Origin: Diplosphaera chodatii
Lineage: Eukaryota > Chlorophyta > Trebouxiophyceae > Prasiolales > Stichococcaceae
Assembly: GCA_032358165.1 (NCBI GenBank)
Contig: JAALGY010000037.1
Location: 459,001-523,000 of the forward strand
DNA length: 64,000 bases
Direction: 5' to 3'
Shown here: positions 37,963-49,300 of the stretch, in pieces
How the letters are laid out: every line of letters begins with the position of its first letter
Position numbering within the stretch: position 1 is the stretch's first letter
Notes under the pieces: model-generated
Database searches by the model: none
Told to the model about the DNA's origin: nothing
The model's input: only the letters and a program-made list of their open reading frames with translations
Translations under genes and position numbers: made by a program

Positions 37963-40154
37963 ATGGGCGATGATGCATCCAAGACTGCAAAGGTGCGCTC
38001 ATGGCCAGCACGCCGTCACATGCAGATGCTGTTTGCTCAGCTTGCGCACGGCATGCAGAGTTGTCCTGCATGGTCTTGTCTGTGCTGACCGTCGAGAGAT
38101 CTGCGGACACTGAGCGTTTATTTCCACCTATGTGCAGGACTTGGTTGCTGGCACCGTTGCAGGAGCTGGGTGAGTTTGGTGTTTTGACATGCTTTGCTGC
38201 GGTGCATCAGGCTATGCGCAACTGGAATGGTCACCTGTTGGCTTTGCAGGCAGCTTGTCGTCGGCCATCCGTTTGACACGGTGAGATGCATGTTGCAACC
38301 TGCATCGTCGCAGCAGTGCGCGCTTGCTAGTGTCACAGATCCATTGGTTATCATGTACTCAGCAGCGAGTCTGAGTGCGCTCTCCGCATGACCGTGCCAG
38401 GTCAAGGTCAAGCTGCAGACGCAGCCAGGCAAGTACACTGGCGGCGTTGATGCAGCCCGAAAGGTGAGGATTGTTGCGCAAGTGGCCCGCCGGCCTTGAC
38501 CCTTGGATGCTGTGTGGCGGCTGCACACCGAAGCTGGTGAATAATTGTCATGACAGACATTTGGTTCTGGCACAGATGATCCTTGCGACTCACGGGCCCA
38601 AGGGCTTTTTCAAGGGTCTCAGCACGCCGCTCGTCACCGTCGCGGCATACAATGCCGTCCTGTTTGCATCTCGCGGCAGCATGGAGCGCCTGCTGGCACA
38701 CCCAGATGGTGGGTCCAGGTCGATTGGCGAAGTTCCACAGCCGACCGGAAATGCCACCGTGATGAAGCCCTCCACCTGCAGTGATGGCCAATAGCTCTGC
38801 ATCACACGAGTCGCATAGAAGAAGATCACCTGCATGAATGCGAATCACATGCCACAGGCTCGCCCCTGACCATCACGGACCACTTCCTCTGCGGCGCCGG
38901 CGCGGGGCTGGCGGGCTCCTTCGTGGCGTGTCCTACCGAGCTGATCAAGTGCCGGCTGCAGGCACGCAGCGGCGCCATGCCTCAGGTGAGCTGTATACCA
39001 TCCCTAGTATCATAAATTCTGTAGACGAATGGCACTCACTTTGCGCTCTGCATGGTTCAGATGCCGTCCTAGCCCCGACAGGTGCTGTCGCCAGCGGTCA
39101 ACATTGCCGGGCTGCCGACGCCGACCCTACTAGCGGCAGCGCCTGCAGCCTCGCCGCTGACTGTGATCCGGCAGGTCGTGGACGCTGGCGGTGTGCGCAG
39201 CCTATATAGAGGTGGGCCACCGCCAGATGGTGGCAGCTAGCAGGGAGCTACCAGAAGCTGCAGCTTGTCATGCTAACTAGCAAGCAAGCAGTGTTTGACT
39301 GTACATTGCAGGCCTACTTCCGACGCTGGGGCGGGAGATTGGCGGCAGCGCAGCAATGTTTGCAACCTACGAGCTGACAAAGCGGCAGCTTGCACAGGCA
39401 CAGGTGTGTGTCGGAAGGTTATGCGCCCCAAGTCACGTGCCACTTCAGGCAGCAGCCACTGTCCGTGTGCTAAGTTTACATGACAAGCAGCAAATACCGT
39501 GCTATGCAGGGCATTGCCACAGCACAGCTGGATGTTGGCTCGCTGCTTGCTGCTGGCGGCATTGCTGGCATCTCATTCTGGTGGGCAGATTTGCATGGCT
39601 GTATTTGTGACATGTGTCAGCCCCCGGCTGGATATCCATGTACCATCGGTATGATCGTCAGCCTGCTTGCCGCACAGGTTGGCGATCTTCCCATTTGATG
39701 TAATCAAAAGCAAACTTCAGACAGACGACCTGCACAATCGGCGATACAGGGGCATGCTCGACTGCGCTCGGCAGGTGCAGTGGTGTGCCTCTGGTCTTAA
39801 CAGCATGGTTATCCGGTCATATCAGGCCGTCAGCGGAATGTCTTGGCGTTCATCAGCTGTGTTTTCTGCACAGGTATATGCGGAGCGTGGGGTCAGCGCC
39901 CTCTTCTGTGGTCTACAGGTATGCTTGGGGCTGTTGCCACACCACACACGTTCACACCATGCTGCAGACGTTGATGAGGAACCAAACACAGCTTTGCGGC
40001 ACCACTCGCAGTAAGCTGCTGAAGTATGTCGAGCTTAACCTCGCTGGCGCTCCTGAAGTTATGTTGCTGCATGCAGCCGGCGCTCATGCGGGCGTTCATC
40101 GCTAATGCCGCTGCCTTTGCACTGTATGAGGCCAGCCGAGAAGCACTTGAGTGA
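37963..40154 (+). CDS. Mitochondrial carrier family protein (carnitine/basic amino acid subgroup)
   Basis: Six-helix inner-membrane exchanger (SLC25). In-phase exons start MGDDASKTAK (37963) and give DLVAGTVAGAG then QLVVGHPFDT-VKVKLQTQPG, the first carrier signature split by an intron. Next are HGPKGFFKGLSTPLVTVAAY, GAGAGLAGSFVACPTELIKC (second signature), VVDAGGVRSLYRGLLPTLGR and AAGGIAGISFW-LAIFPFDVIKSK (third signature). The end is YRGMLDCARQ-VYAERGVSALFCGLQ, then PALMRAFIANAAAFALYEAS and the stop. CPTELIKCRLQ and HPFDTVKVKLQ resemble the carnitine/acylcarnitine, ornithine and plant BOU subgroup. The exact substrate is not decided. All three repeats are intact. About ten small exons; a short GATATCC-rich intron near 39600-39680 is the longest unclear stretch. 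Confidence 0.9.
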
Positions 40155-40568
40155 TGGCGGCATCCATGGCACTAGATAATTGAAGTCTGTTGTGTAGGGG
40201 TCTCCTGTCAGCCTTGACAGATCTAGAGGGTTAGCAGCAGACATGGAAATCGATTGGACCAGCAGGCACTGAAGAGTTGCTGCTTTGGCAGACTGTGTAC
40301 TGCTGGGTGACTGAACCAATTCTTTGGGTGGGAATATTGCATGCCTTTGGCATGCCATCTCCGCTGGCCTGTGTAGGAGCGGTCATGCAAATTGTGTATG
40401 CAATTGCGACTGGGTCGCTGAACGCGGCATTGTATGGGTGCCCCATCGGCGGGAGCAAGATGTCAAACCTGGCTCGCTTGTCACTTGAAAGAAGTTTGTT
40501 ACAGGTTTTCTTTTCCTGACAGTCAGTCAGTACATGCCTGCTGACAAGGCGGCTAATCCGTCTGCCAT
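40155..40568. other. Convergent intergenic region carrier / TM9SF
   Basis: About 410 bases between stops without coding signal. It includes the probable poly(A) signal of the TM9SF gene. Confidence 0.4.
40499..40503 (-). terminator. TGTAA polyadenylation signal (TM9SF gene)
   Basis: TTACA on the plus strand reads TGTAA on the minus strand, about 65 bases after the TM9SF stop. Confidence 0.45.
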
Positions 40569-43500
40569 CTAGTCGCACTTGATGGCCTGCAGCAGCATGT
40601 ACATTGGCTGGAAGCAGATGATGCGGAGTCAGAGTAGTCTGATTGTAATGTGTTCCAGGCCTGACTTCCGCCACAGGTGGCTGGCACCTACCTTGTAGAT
40701 GTGCCGTGTAAACAACAGGCTGGACCTCCACCCCACCACCCCAAGCATCAAGAACAGCCCATAGCAGATGCATGCCATGTAACCTGCGAGTGCAGCAGTG
40801 AGGTGGAGACCGGCTGAACCGCCCCTCAGTGCGCATTGCACATCTCCTCCAAACACAATGATAAGCTTAACAACAATTGAAGACGAGTAACTTACTGAAG
40901 AAAAATGACGTCTGCATGAAGCCATGCATGTCCGACCTGTGCAAAAAACACTTGACCTCGTGAAGGATCGACAGCACATAGTCTTGGTTGATGTCCACAG
41001 CCACATCAAGCAATGGCCTGGTGTCAAATCAGGCAGGGTCCTGCTGTCAGGCGCAATTGACCTAAGCAGCTTGCTTGAATGGGAACAGTTTATACGGATG
41101 AGGAATGCACACCTAAAGGAGAAATAGTAGAAACAGTATCCATACACAAAGATGCCTGCGACACAGGCCGCATTGAGAGCTGCATAACCTATAGGCAGTC
41201 TTGGCAAAGTGCGATGCATGGTGCCACACCTCAAAGGACCTGACACATGTATAGGCACAGTTAACACCGATTGCAAGGCATGCCTGCACCGACCTGTGGC
41301 GCCGCCGCACAGGAAGGAGCGCCACCACCAGCGGTGGTCCTCCACTGCCAGCTGGAAGTAGGTCAGCGCGATGGTGATGAACGCCGTCACGATGATCAGG
41401 ATGATGAACACGATGAACAGGATCGACCAGATCGTGTACACCTGCACACGGCGGGTTGCTCTCACCTTTGCACTGCATCTACAAGCATTGGGCATGCACA
41501 TCGAAAAGTTACAGGGCGCCGGCTTCACAGCTGTATACAGCATGCTCAGAGCATCGACAGGCAAGCTGCAACATCAGGAGAGCCTCGCCTTGTGGCCCCA
41601 CACGCTGCTGAAGACATAGAACAGCTCGATGTAGATGGCGCTGAAAGGCTGCAGTATTCAAAGCATGCATCAGTACTCAAGCGGCAGGCCCACCAGCTCC
41701 CTCGAGACCATGCACGCCACACGCATACGAGGATGCACGATTGCAACCTTGAGCTTGTCCAGCAGTGAAGTGCCTCACCAGGAAGCCCGCCATCACCATC
41801 TGCGGCACTGTGCTGCGATACCATGGCAGCTCCGGGACCTCCCTTGGATACCTACAGCATGCATTCAGACAAATTTTTGAATTACTGATCCAGTCTGACC
41901 AACTTGCCTCTGTGCACAGTATACAAGACCGCCCAGCTTCTTAGCTAGAGTATCATGGCGCACTTGGTTGTCCGGGTTGGCGGATTAAACTCCATCCGTG
42001 TGTTCTTCCCCATGATGCCGCCAAGGACTGTCAGCGGGAATGTCACCTGCGGTGGGCCATGGTCGCTGAAGATATCGCCATGATCGTGTAGAGCGCGCAT
42101 GTCAAGGCGCCAGAGTGGTACAATACAGGGCAACAGCTGCCCGCTTACCAGCACCCAGATGACCACGATGATGCAGATGGTGCCGAAAGGCAGTGCCGCT
42201 GTTGAGCGGTACGCAATGGCCACCGTGTTCAGGAACGAAAAGGTGACGAGCAGTGGGCCGCAGAACAGCGTCGCTGTCAGCAGCACGTTGCGCACCCAGC
42301 TGCCGCCTCCAAACATCTTGTACTGCGCCCCCGACACATATCCCGCAATCCCTGCATAGCCCATGGACCCGCAAGTTCATATACCACCCGCACTGCTTGC
42401 GCTGTACAAGGCTGCCCACCATCAGCGCGTGTGAAAGGTACATCATGACGTATGCACGCACCTGCTGTGATGGCATACAGCACGATGATGCTGCTGAGCA
42501 GCGCGCCGCGGGAGTATGGGTGGAACGTCCCCGACAGCAGCGCCAGCGCAAAAATCAGCAGCGTCATCACCAGGATCTGTGTGCCAGTGCCCACCTGCGC
42601 AGGCAAGGCAGGTTCCATCTCGGAGTTTGGCGGTTATGATGCGTACCCTTGGCATGCATGCAGTGGCGCAGCATTTCCAGGAGCGCTGGTGATGCTGACC
42701 ATAGCTGCAAAGAGGTTGCTGTGTGGCGGGAAGCGGAAGACGTCGCCGTGCAGCAGTTTCCACCCCGTCTCCTCTGCATCGTCCGCTGCAGATGCAGGGC
42801 ACAGATGTCTGGATTGCTTGCGCAAGCACATCTCAGACAGCACAGCCTGTCAGACAATGGGCGTGCAGTAGTGGCATGATGTGGCGCACCGGCTTCCTCG
42901 TCGCGTGAATACTTGAGAAAGTCATTCTTCAGCACGCGCATGAGGATCGTCGCCAGGAAGCCCGTCAGCAGCAGCACAGTCACGCAGCTGTTGATGATGC
43001 TGAACCAGTGGATCTGCGGGCACAAGGTACTGTTCAGCCGTGAGGGGTGATCAAGGGGCATGCCTGTCATCGTGACGAATCGTGAGGCAGCTGGCGGTTC
43101 ATGCGCTCGCGCTTACACACACCTCCAGGTGCTGAGGCAGGAAGGAGTATTTGCTGTACTTTTGCATGCGTCGCTCGAAGGGGATCTGCGTCTCTTCCCA
43201 CTTGACCGAATAGGTAAAGTCCACGACCTGCGACTCCTCCCCCGTGATGTCCCGCGTCTTCTTGGGGTCCGTGCTCACATTCACCTCAATCACCTGATCA
43301 CCTGGGCGCAAAGGGAATGTGGCAGGCTCAGAGTCGTGCTGCTCCTGCTTCGAATCTGCAGCTGTCGGGGAGGATCAGGAAAACTGAGGAAAACTGTCTC
43401 TTGTCAGCACGGTACAAAGAGGTTATGTATCATCGCACCGTTGTATCGGATCTCAAAGTGGATGTGCGTGAACAGGTAGTACTTGAACAGCGACTTCTCG

Positions 43501-44335
43501 CCCGCGTGCAGGATCTTCTCCACCTTGCCCACGAACCCCCAAATCGGCAGGTCGTCAAGAAACATCTGCATGTTGGCAGTGGCGCCGCTCATCGCCAGCG
43601 CCGGACCGCCAGGTTTGCAACATGCGTGCAAAGCGTTGAGTGGCAGGCCATGGATGGCTGCGCATCTGCACCTGGAAGTAAAAGTCGCGCTGGACCGCCT
43701 TCCTAAAGCGCTGCAGCTCCTTTGCAGTGAGTTCCTTACTGCAGAGCACCTCGTTCTCGCGGTCTGTCCGGAACCGGATGTCATACGGCGTGTTCACCTG
43801 CAAGTGCAGAGGAGGAGGCCTGCATCCAAAGGAGCATCCGACAGGTGCAAGCAGCTCCGGCTGGTCGGTGGCCTTCATCATCTGTTCACATCCCGTGCAG
43901 ACAGGCGGTATGGATCGCACCAGGCGATCGCCTTCCAGCACCTCGCCCAGGCCCTCTGCCTTGTACTCCTTGCCCGCGGGCGGCTGGCAGAAGGGCTCCG
44001 AGTAGTACTGGTACGTCTCCGCTGAGTTGGAGAATGGCCCCACCTTGTTGGCGTACAGCTGCAGCCAGAGGGTCATCACGTCCAAACAAGGCGGTGGAAT
44101 ATGACGGGGAATTGGCTTGTGCCGCCGGCCGCACAGTCTTCACATGTATGTGCAGAAGCAGCCCTACCTTGATCTTATCTCCGGCTTTGTAGTGTCGCGC
44201 ATGCCCCAATAACAGGCTGCGGGCTGCGCCTCGAATGGCGGCAACATCTGCTGCGGATGCGCCATCCTGTGCGCCTGCTGCTACATTGCATGTGAACAGC
44301 ACGAGCAGGCAGCATGCCCAGCCAGGACCACGCAT
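40569..44335 (-). CDS. Transmembrane 9 superfamily protein (nonaspanin/EMP70)
   Basis: Nine-helix Golgi/endosomal membrane protein. The start at 44335 gives a clear signal peptide ([20 protein letters not shown]) and then [10 protein letters not shown]. The lumenal domain has [66 protein letters not shown] and [14 protein letters not shown]. It goes on with [20 protein letters not shown] and [16 protein letters not shown]. The membrane part begins [20 protein letters not shown], then [18 protein letters not shown] and [20 protein letters not shown]. Later helices end at [19 protein letters not shown] and FTRHIYK. The last coding exon is only 18 bases (40569-40586), encoding AIKCD and the stop. 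It supplies the KxD/E-type C-terminal signal that family members use for Golgi retention. The call is certain. Confidence 0.95.
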
Positions 44336-44966
44336 GGCTGGCAGGGCACGCCGTGCAGATGCTGTGCAAACGTCGGCAAGTCAGGCTGGCGATCTGTGTC
44401 GAAATCGCAATGGTGCCAATGGCACAGCAGGTGTGCCCTGATGGTGCTTTGACCCACCCGAACGGCTCTGAGATGGGCAACACGTTGCGCCTTACAAGCC
44501 ACCGTCGCCGTAAATGTTGTGCTGGAGCCAAGACATGAGCTTCAGCTCAGTCAATCATCACACAGGTAATCGCAGTAGGCCCTGGCTTGCATGTTGCTTC
44601 TATGCATCAATGCATGCCAGTCATGTTGCCATATTGCCGTGTGAGCAACGAACTGCAAAGTGAATCCGTATAGCACGCCGGTACAAAGCGAGTTCGGTGG
44701 CAAACGCCCCAGCACACCCATCCGCTGGAGCCAGGCCACATCCTCTCGTGGTGCAACTCAGAATCCGTGCTGAGCAGCATCAAATTCCTCGCCCATTGCA
44801 CACAGCAGAGTTGCAGCGATGAGGCGCAGAAGGGGCCAGCAGGTGATGTTTGGCATCGTTGGGAATGATGGTGGTGCCAGATCACGCCCAGCCAGGCGCC
44901 TCTTTTGGGGCATGGAGGCCCGAACTGAAGTGTGTCGCTACTATAACTCCGCAGGTGCCGTCGCAG
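44336..44966. promoter_or_regulatory. Divergent intergenic region TM9SF / type I membrane protein
   Basis: About 630 bases between start codons. Open frames here are antisense or upstream of the small gene's signal peptide and look non-coding. Confidence 0.35.
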
Positions 44967-45761
44967 ATGGCAGCAATGCTGCTGGCAGCGTTTCTCGTGC
45001 TGCAAGGTCCGCCGCTGTCTTCTCTGGCGGCTTGCTGCAGCTTGCATGCATGCCGTCTTTCAATGCACTGGGTAGCACGATATCCTGGCAATGGCAGCGA
45101 CCCTGCAATGCAGGCGCAGCAACGGCAGGGGCACAGTCGACGTCAAAGCCCACCAGCAGCACGTCGTCAGCAGCTGCACCCGATGCTGACACGGCGACGG
45201 GGCCCAGCAGTGACGCATCAGATACGCAGGATGGCAGCCCGCCCACAGCCACGACGGTGCGCACCAGCGCGCCAACGCGTGCGCCCACAGCAGCGCGCAC
45301 GGCAACCAATGCGCCCACGGCAGCCAAGTCCAGCAGGTGTTGTTCTGCACGCTGCCAACACCTTAAGTCTGAAGTGCCCATGCCCACATAGACAGTGACA
45401 CAGACGATTGCACATGGACACTGCGAGCTTGGAAGCTCAGACCCTGTCTGGCACTCACCTTTGCAGCGCTCCGGCGCCTCCGCCGCTGAGCTTCAAGGAT
45501 GCCATAGCGGCAGAGTACAATGGGCATCGGAATCTGTCATGGGTCGCGGCCATTGTGATTGTGGTCGTCATCGCGCTGGGCATCACCGGGTGAGGCAGCC
45601 CTCACTATATGATAGCCGACGTTGGCGGCCGCGTGTGCTGTGCTGGCGATGTGGAAGGTCCATGTGCGAGGCGCCGATGCAATGCTGTTTGCAGGTGCTG
45701 TATCATCATCCGGCGGAGAAAGCGGGCCAGGGCAGCACGCTTCGTGGTGCGGCCTGCATGA
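44967..45761 (+). CDS. Small type I membrane protein with mucin-like ectodomain (unrecognised)
   Basis: I reconstructed four exons: 44967-45006, 45114-45336, 45467-45589 and 45695-45761. Together they are 453 bases, 150 residues, with in-phase GT-AG junctions (phases 1, 2 and 2). Residues 1-21 are a textbook signal peptide (MAAMLLAAFLVLQ, then GAATAGAQ). Residues about 22-90 are Thr/Ser/Ala/Pro-rich with no Cys, suited to O-glycosylation. Then PPLSFKDAIAAEYNGHRNLS leads to one membrane helix (WVAAIVIVVVIALGITG). After it come CCIII and a basic stop-transfer tail starting RRRKRARAAR. I recognise no family. The layout is that of a cell-surface or endomembrane glycoprotein with a short cytosolic tail. 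An alternative reading of exon 1 through intron 1 gives no sensible protein. Confidence 0.7.
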
Positions 45762-46182
45762 TGCTGTCTGCATGCACGTTCGTGCTGCTTGCACGGCTGT
45801 GCTGCCCGTGCTCATAAGGTTGTGACGTCGCTAGCTGCTGGCTTACTGATATGTGGCTCTTGCAAACATATGCAGACCCTGCGGGACCAGGTGATGCCTG
45901 CCTGAGCCTGCTTGCAGTGTCTCTTTTCAGTGACTGAAGACTCATCTTGAGCCCACGGACCAGCCTCTGACGATGCTCCTGCACTTGCAGGAACTTGCCT
46001 TCAAGAGCGATGCGTTCGACATCTGAGCCTGAGGTGTCGCACGTCAGCATGCGGCGACGTGCACATTTTCGTCGTTCAGCTTTGCTCATTGACGATGAGG
46101 TGTTGGCTGGAGCGCTTGCTTCAAGTCCTGTGTGTGTTCCGGTTCGAGTGTTCCCAATATTGCATGATTGGATTTCTGTCAC
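45706..46182 (-). CDS. Candidate coiled-coil ORF between two genes
   Basis: Open minus-strand frame containing MSKAERRKCARRRM (from 46089) and the helical ERIALEGKFLQVQEHRQRLV, GLKMSLQSLKRDTASRL. The charge pattern looks coding. A helical extension ELKELVTEIQ lies just upstream, with an in-frame stop before it, so an upstream exon would be needed. The 3' end of the frame overlaps the last exon of the type I membrane protein on the other strand; the real end is probably earlier. No family recognised. It may be a small two-exon gene or non-coding. Confidence 0.3.
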   Translation of the reverse strand: MTEIQSCNIGNTRTGTHTGLEASAPANTSSSMSKAERRKCARRRMLTCDTSGSDVERIALEGKFLQVQEHRQRLVRGLKMSLQSLKRDTASRLRQASPGPAGSAYVCKSHISVSQQLATSQPYEHGQHSRASSTNVHADSIMQAAPRSVLPWPAFSAG

Positions 46183-46343
46183 AAGCTCTTTCAGCTCTCA
46201 AACCTGTTCTGCAACCGTGCTTGCAATGGTCATCCTAAACAATAGTCTACATGGCAACATCAGCAACCAACGAACTGCAATCCAATGTTGGGCAGCAGCA
46301 CACACAACGGTTCGGTTGCTGATCAAAGCAAATGAGCCAACTA

Positions 46344-46348
46344 TTACA
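46344..46348 (-). terminator. TGTAA polyadenylation signal (polymerase gene)
   Basis: TGTAA on the minus strand, about 42 bases after the stop of the Pol delta-like gene. Confidence 0.45.
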
Positions 46349-46389
46349 ATTGAATGTCCAGCTGCCGGCACAGGCCCTGACCTCGACTG

Positions 46390-49300
46390 TCACCAATCAA
46401 TCAGGCGCTCCTGTGCCTTGAGCAGTGTGTCCAATCGCTTGGTGGCCGCCAAGCGTGAGAACAGCACCGGGCACTCGCTGCATTTAGCACACAGTCCCTA
46501 CCTTTCGAGTGACTTTACTCAGATGTATTATACAGCAAGCTTGAATGTTGCACAATGATCGTCTTGCTTGAATGCTTTCATTAGACTTCACAGCAGACAT
46601 TGCAGGAGCATGTTGTGAACATATGGCGCACCCGTTCTCGCACGCGACCGGCCCCATCATGCCGCCGCTGTGGCAGCGCACGCAGGTTGACACCGCCAAC
46701 CGCTGCCGATGCCGAACCTCGTTGATGCGGTCTGTCAGGCCGATCCACACCTGCGTGCCACGACACGGCTTGTAGGCCGATCATTGTACAGCATGGCCAC
46801 TGCATACCACCTACTTGTACTGTATACTCGATACAGTTGGCTGGGTGGGAGGTGACGTGTTCGACTCAACAGCAACTCTCGTGCACCTCGGCTGCCTTGC
46901 CCTCTTCTGCGGCGCAGAAGCTGCACAGGGGGGGCGGCACCCCGCCGGGCGGCGTGTCCACAGCGCGCCTGCACCCGCCCAGACACCGCACCTGCGCCGG
47001 GGCGGGCGCCGAGTCGGGACCCCCATGGCAACAACACCACTGCCGCAGTGGCTGAGCCTGCGCCCCACAGCCATGACGAGTGCTGAACCTTCCAAGGCAC
47101 CAGCGCGCAGTGGGGCACCTTGGACCGGAAGAAGGTCTTCAGCGCGGTCTGCCGGCCGCCGTCCTTGCCGCTGGGCGGCGCCGCCTGCGCGCCGGTGAAC
47201 GCCGGGTCCTCCCGCACCGTGGTGTGCGGCCCCGTCAGCAGCGCCTGCAGGAGACGAGGCAGTGCTGCACATGCAGTGATGTTGTTGCACTCCCCATGTG
47301 GGTTTTGGCGCAACAGTTTCGAGTGTAAATGAATCACCAGTGGTCAGTGCACAGACACACCAGAAATGGCACGTGCTAGCAGCGTCACTGATGCAGCATC
47401 GTGTGTTCACCTGCAGAGCGTCGGAGGACAGGCAGGTGGCGAACACCTCCTTGATGGACGGCACCATCTTCTGCTTCCAGTAGAGCTCGGCGGCGCCTGT
47501 CGCGCCCGCCTTCGCTGCTGTGAGTGGGTCCTCGCTGGCGTCGTCCTGCAGCCGGGTCCCGGGCAGCAGGACATACTGTATCCTCTCGCCTGCGTGTACC
47601 AGTCGGTAGGTGTCATCCCATCTGACGCATGTTCAGCTGATCAGGCGTCTGATGTCATGAAAACACCTTCCCTTGCTAGCAGGCAAGGGAAGCACCGCAC
47701 CAAGCACGAAACTGCGGCCAGGGTCACGCTGTGCTAGCCGTGCCGCCAGGGCTGCGTGTGGTCCACGCATCTCCTCGCCGCCCCCTGCAGCAGTTGATCA
47801 AGCTTGCTGTCGACCTTTGAGCCCCTGCTGTTGGCATTGGCGGACTTATTGCCCATGAAGGCATGTGGATTCGTTGCAATCGCGAGCTGCAGTGTGCCCT
47901 AGAACCCTACCTTCAGCAGCGGCAGCAACTTGGGACCCTGTGACGCGCCACAGGCCGCCCTGGCAGGATGGCAAGGAATCAGGACTCAATATGGTATGCA
48001 CTTCAAGCGAAGTATTGCCAAAGCTTCACGAGAACCCATTGTACTGTGACATAGCAACAGCATTCGCACCGTCATGATCAGCTCCCAAAGCTCGCAGCCG
48101 CCGCTGAGCAGTCGCCGCACTTCATGCTCCACCCAGGACACTGCCGCCTGCACCCAACAACACAACAGCACTGAGCATGTGCCATGTGCATAAACCCATT
48201 TACGCACGTCATCTGCAGAACCACACCTCCTTTTTCTGGCGGGTCACGCAAAGCGACATGCGCAGCATCTTGTACGGGGACGCAGCTAGTGGCACCATCA
48301 AACAGTCCGTGTCAGTCGGCCGAGGTTAGCTTGCGGCCGTATCAACTGCACCAAAACAACGGCAGACAGGCAGTTTCGCCTGCAGCTCTGCAGCGGGGCA
48401 TGCGCACCTCCACGTCGTCGTCGAGGATGATGCGGTGGACGGCGCCGCCCAGGGTGGAGCGCAGGATGCCGGGCGCCATGCGCCACATGCTCTTCAGCCC
48501 CTTCACCAGCAGCTGCGCGCGCCCCTCCGCCACCTCCGCCCCCGTCTCGAACGCGCGCCCTGCACAGCCCGGCGCCCGGCCGTCATGCATGGGCGCTGGC
48601 TCCTGTCAGTGCAGGCAAACTGACGGCAGGAGGCGCCATACCTGCGTAGCGGTTGACGTGCAGCAGCAGGAACGGCGACAACACCTGCACAGCAGGTTGG
48701 ACGGCCACGGTGCTAGATGCAGGAAGGGACAGCCGAAGCAGTTGCATAGGAGCAGATACCATTGCAAGGTGTGAGCCTCCAGTACGATGAGGACCATGGG
48801 CACCTTTTCGAATGCGAGCTTCATCTCTGGAGGGAAGGCCTGGCTGGCTAGGCTGCCGATCTGCTGGCCCAGGCTGACCGCCTCCGCAGCGGTGCAGTCG
48901 GGGAGGTGCACAAACACGCTGTCCGTCTGCCCATAGATGACGCGTGCCGAGGACCCTTTCGGCCCCAGCTTGCCTGCACCACAGGTTGGGTATCGTCACC
49001 TGTCCTCGAAATAGGGTTGCAGCAGTCTGCACAGTTGCCTAAGGTCATGAAATTGCAACACCAAAAATGCAACCTGCTGCTGAGCTCGGGTGTTTGGCGC
49101 ACCGTCAGCAGCCAGCTCGTGGATGACTTCCACGGCACGTCGTGTGGAGGCTGCACCCATCGCCAGGCAGGAGTCCGCCAGCGGCAGGCACTGCAGCATC
49201 GACGTCTGCGCGCCCGTGAAGCCATACAGCGCATTTGCGCACAGCTGCGTGTCCACAGTCCAGACGTCAGGCGGGACCGAAATTAGAACATGGTGATGCA

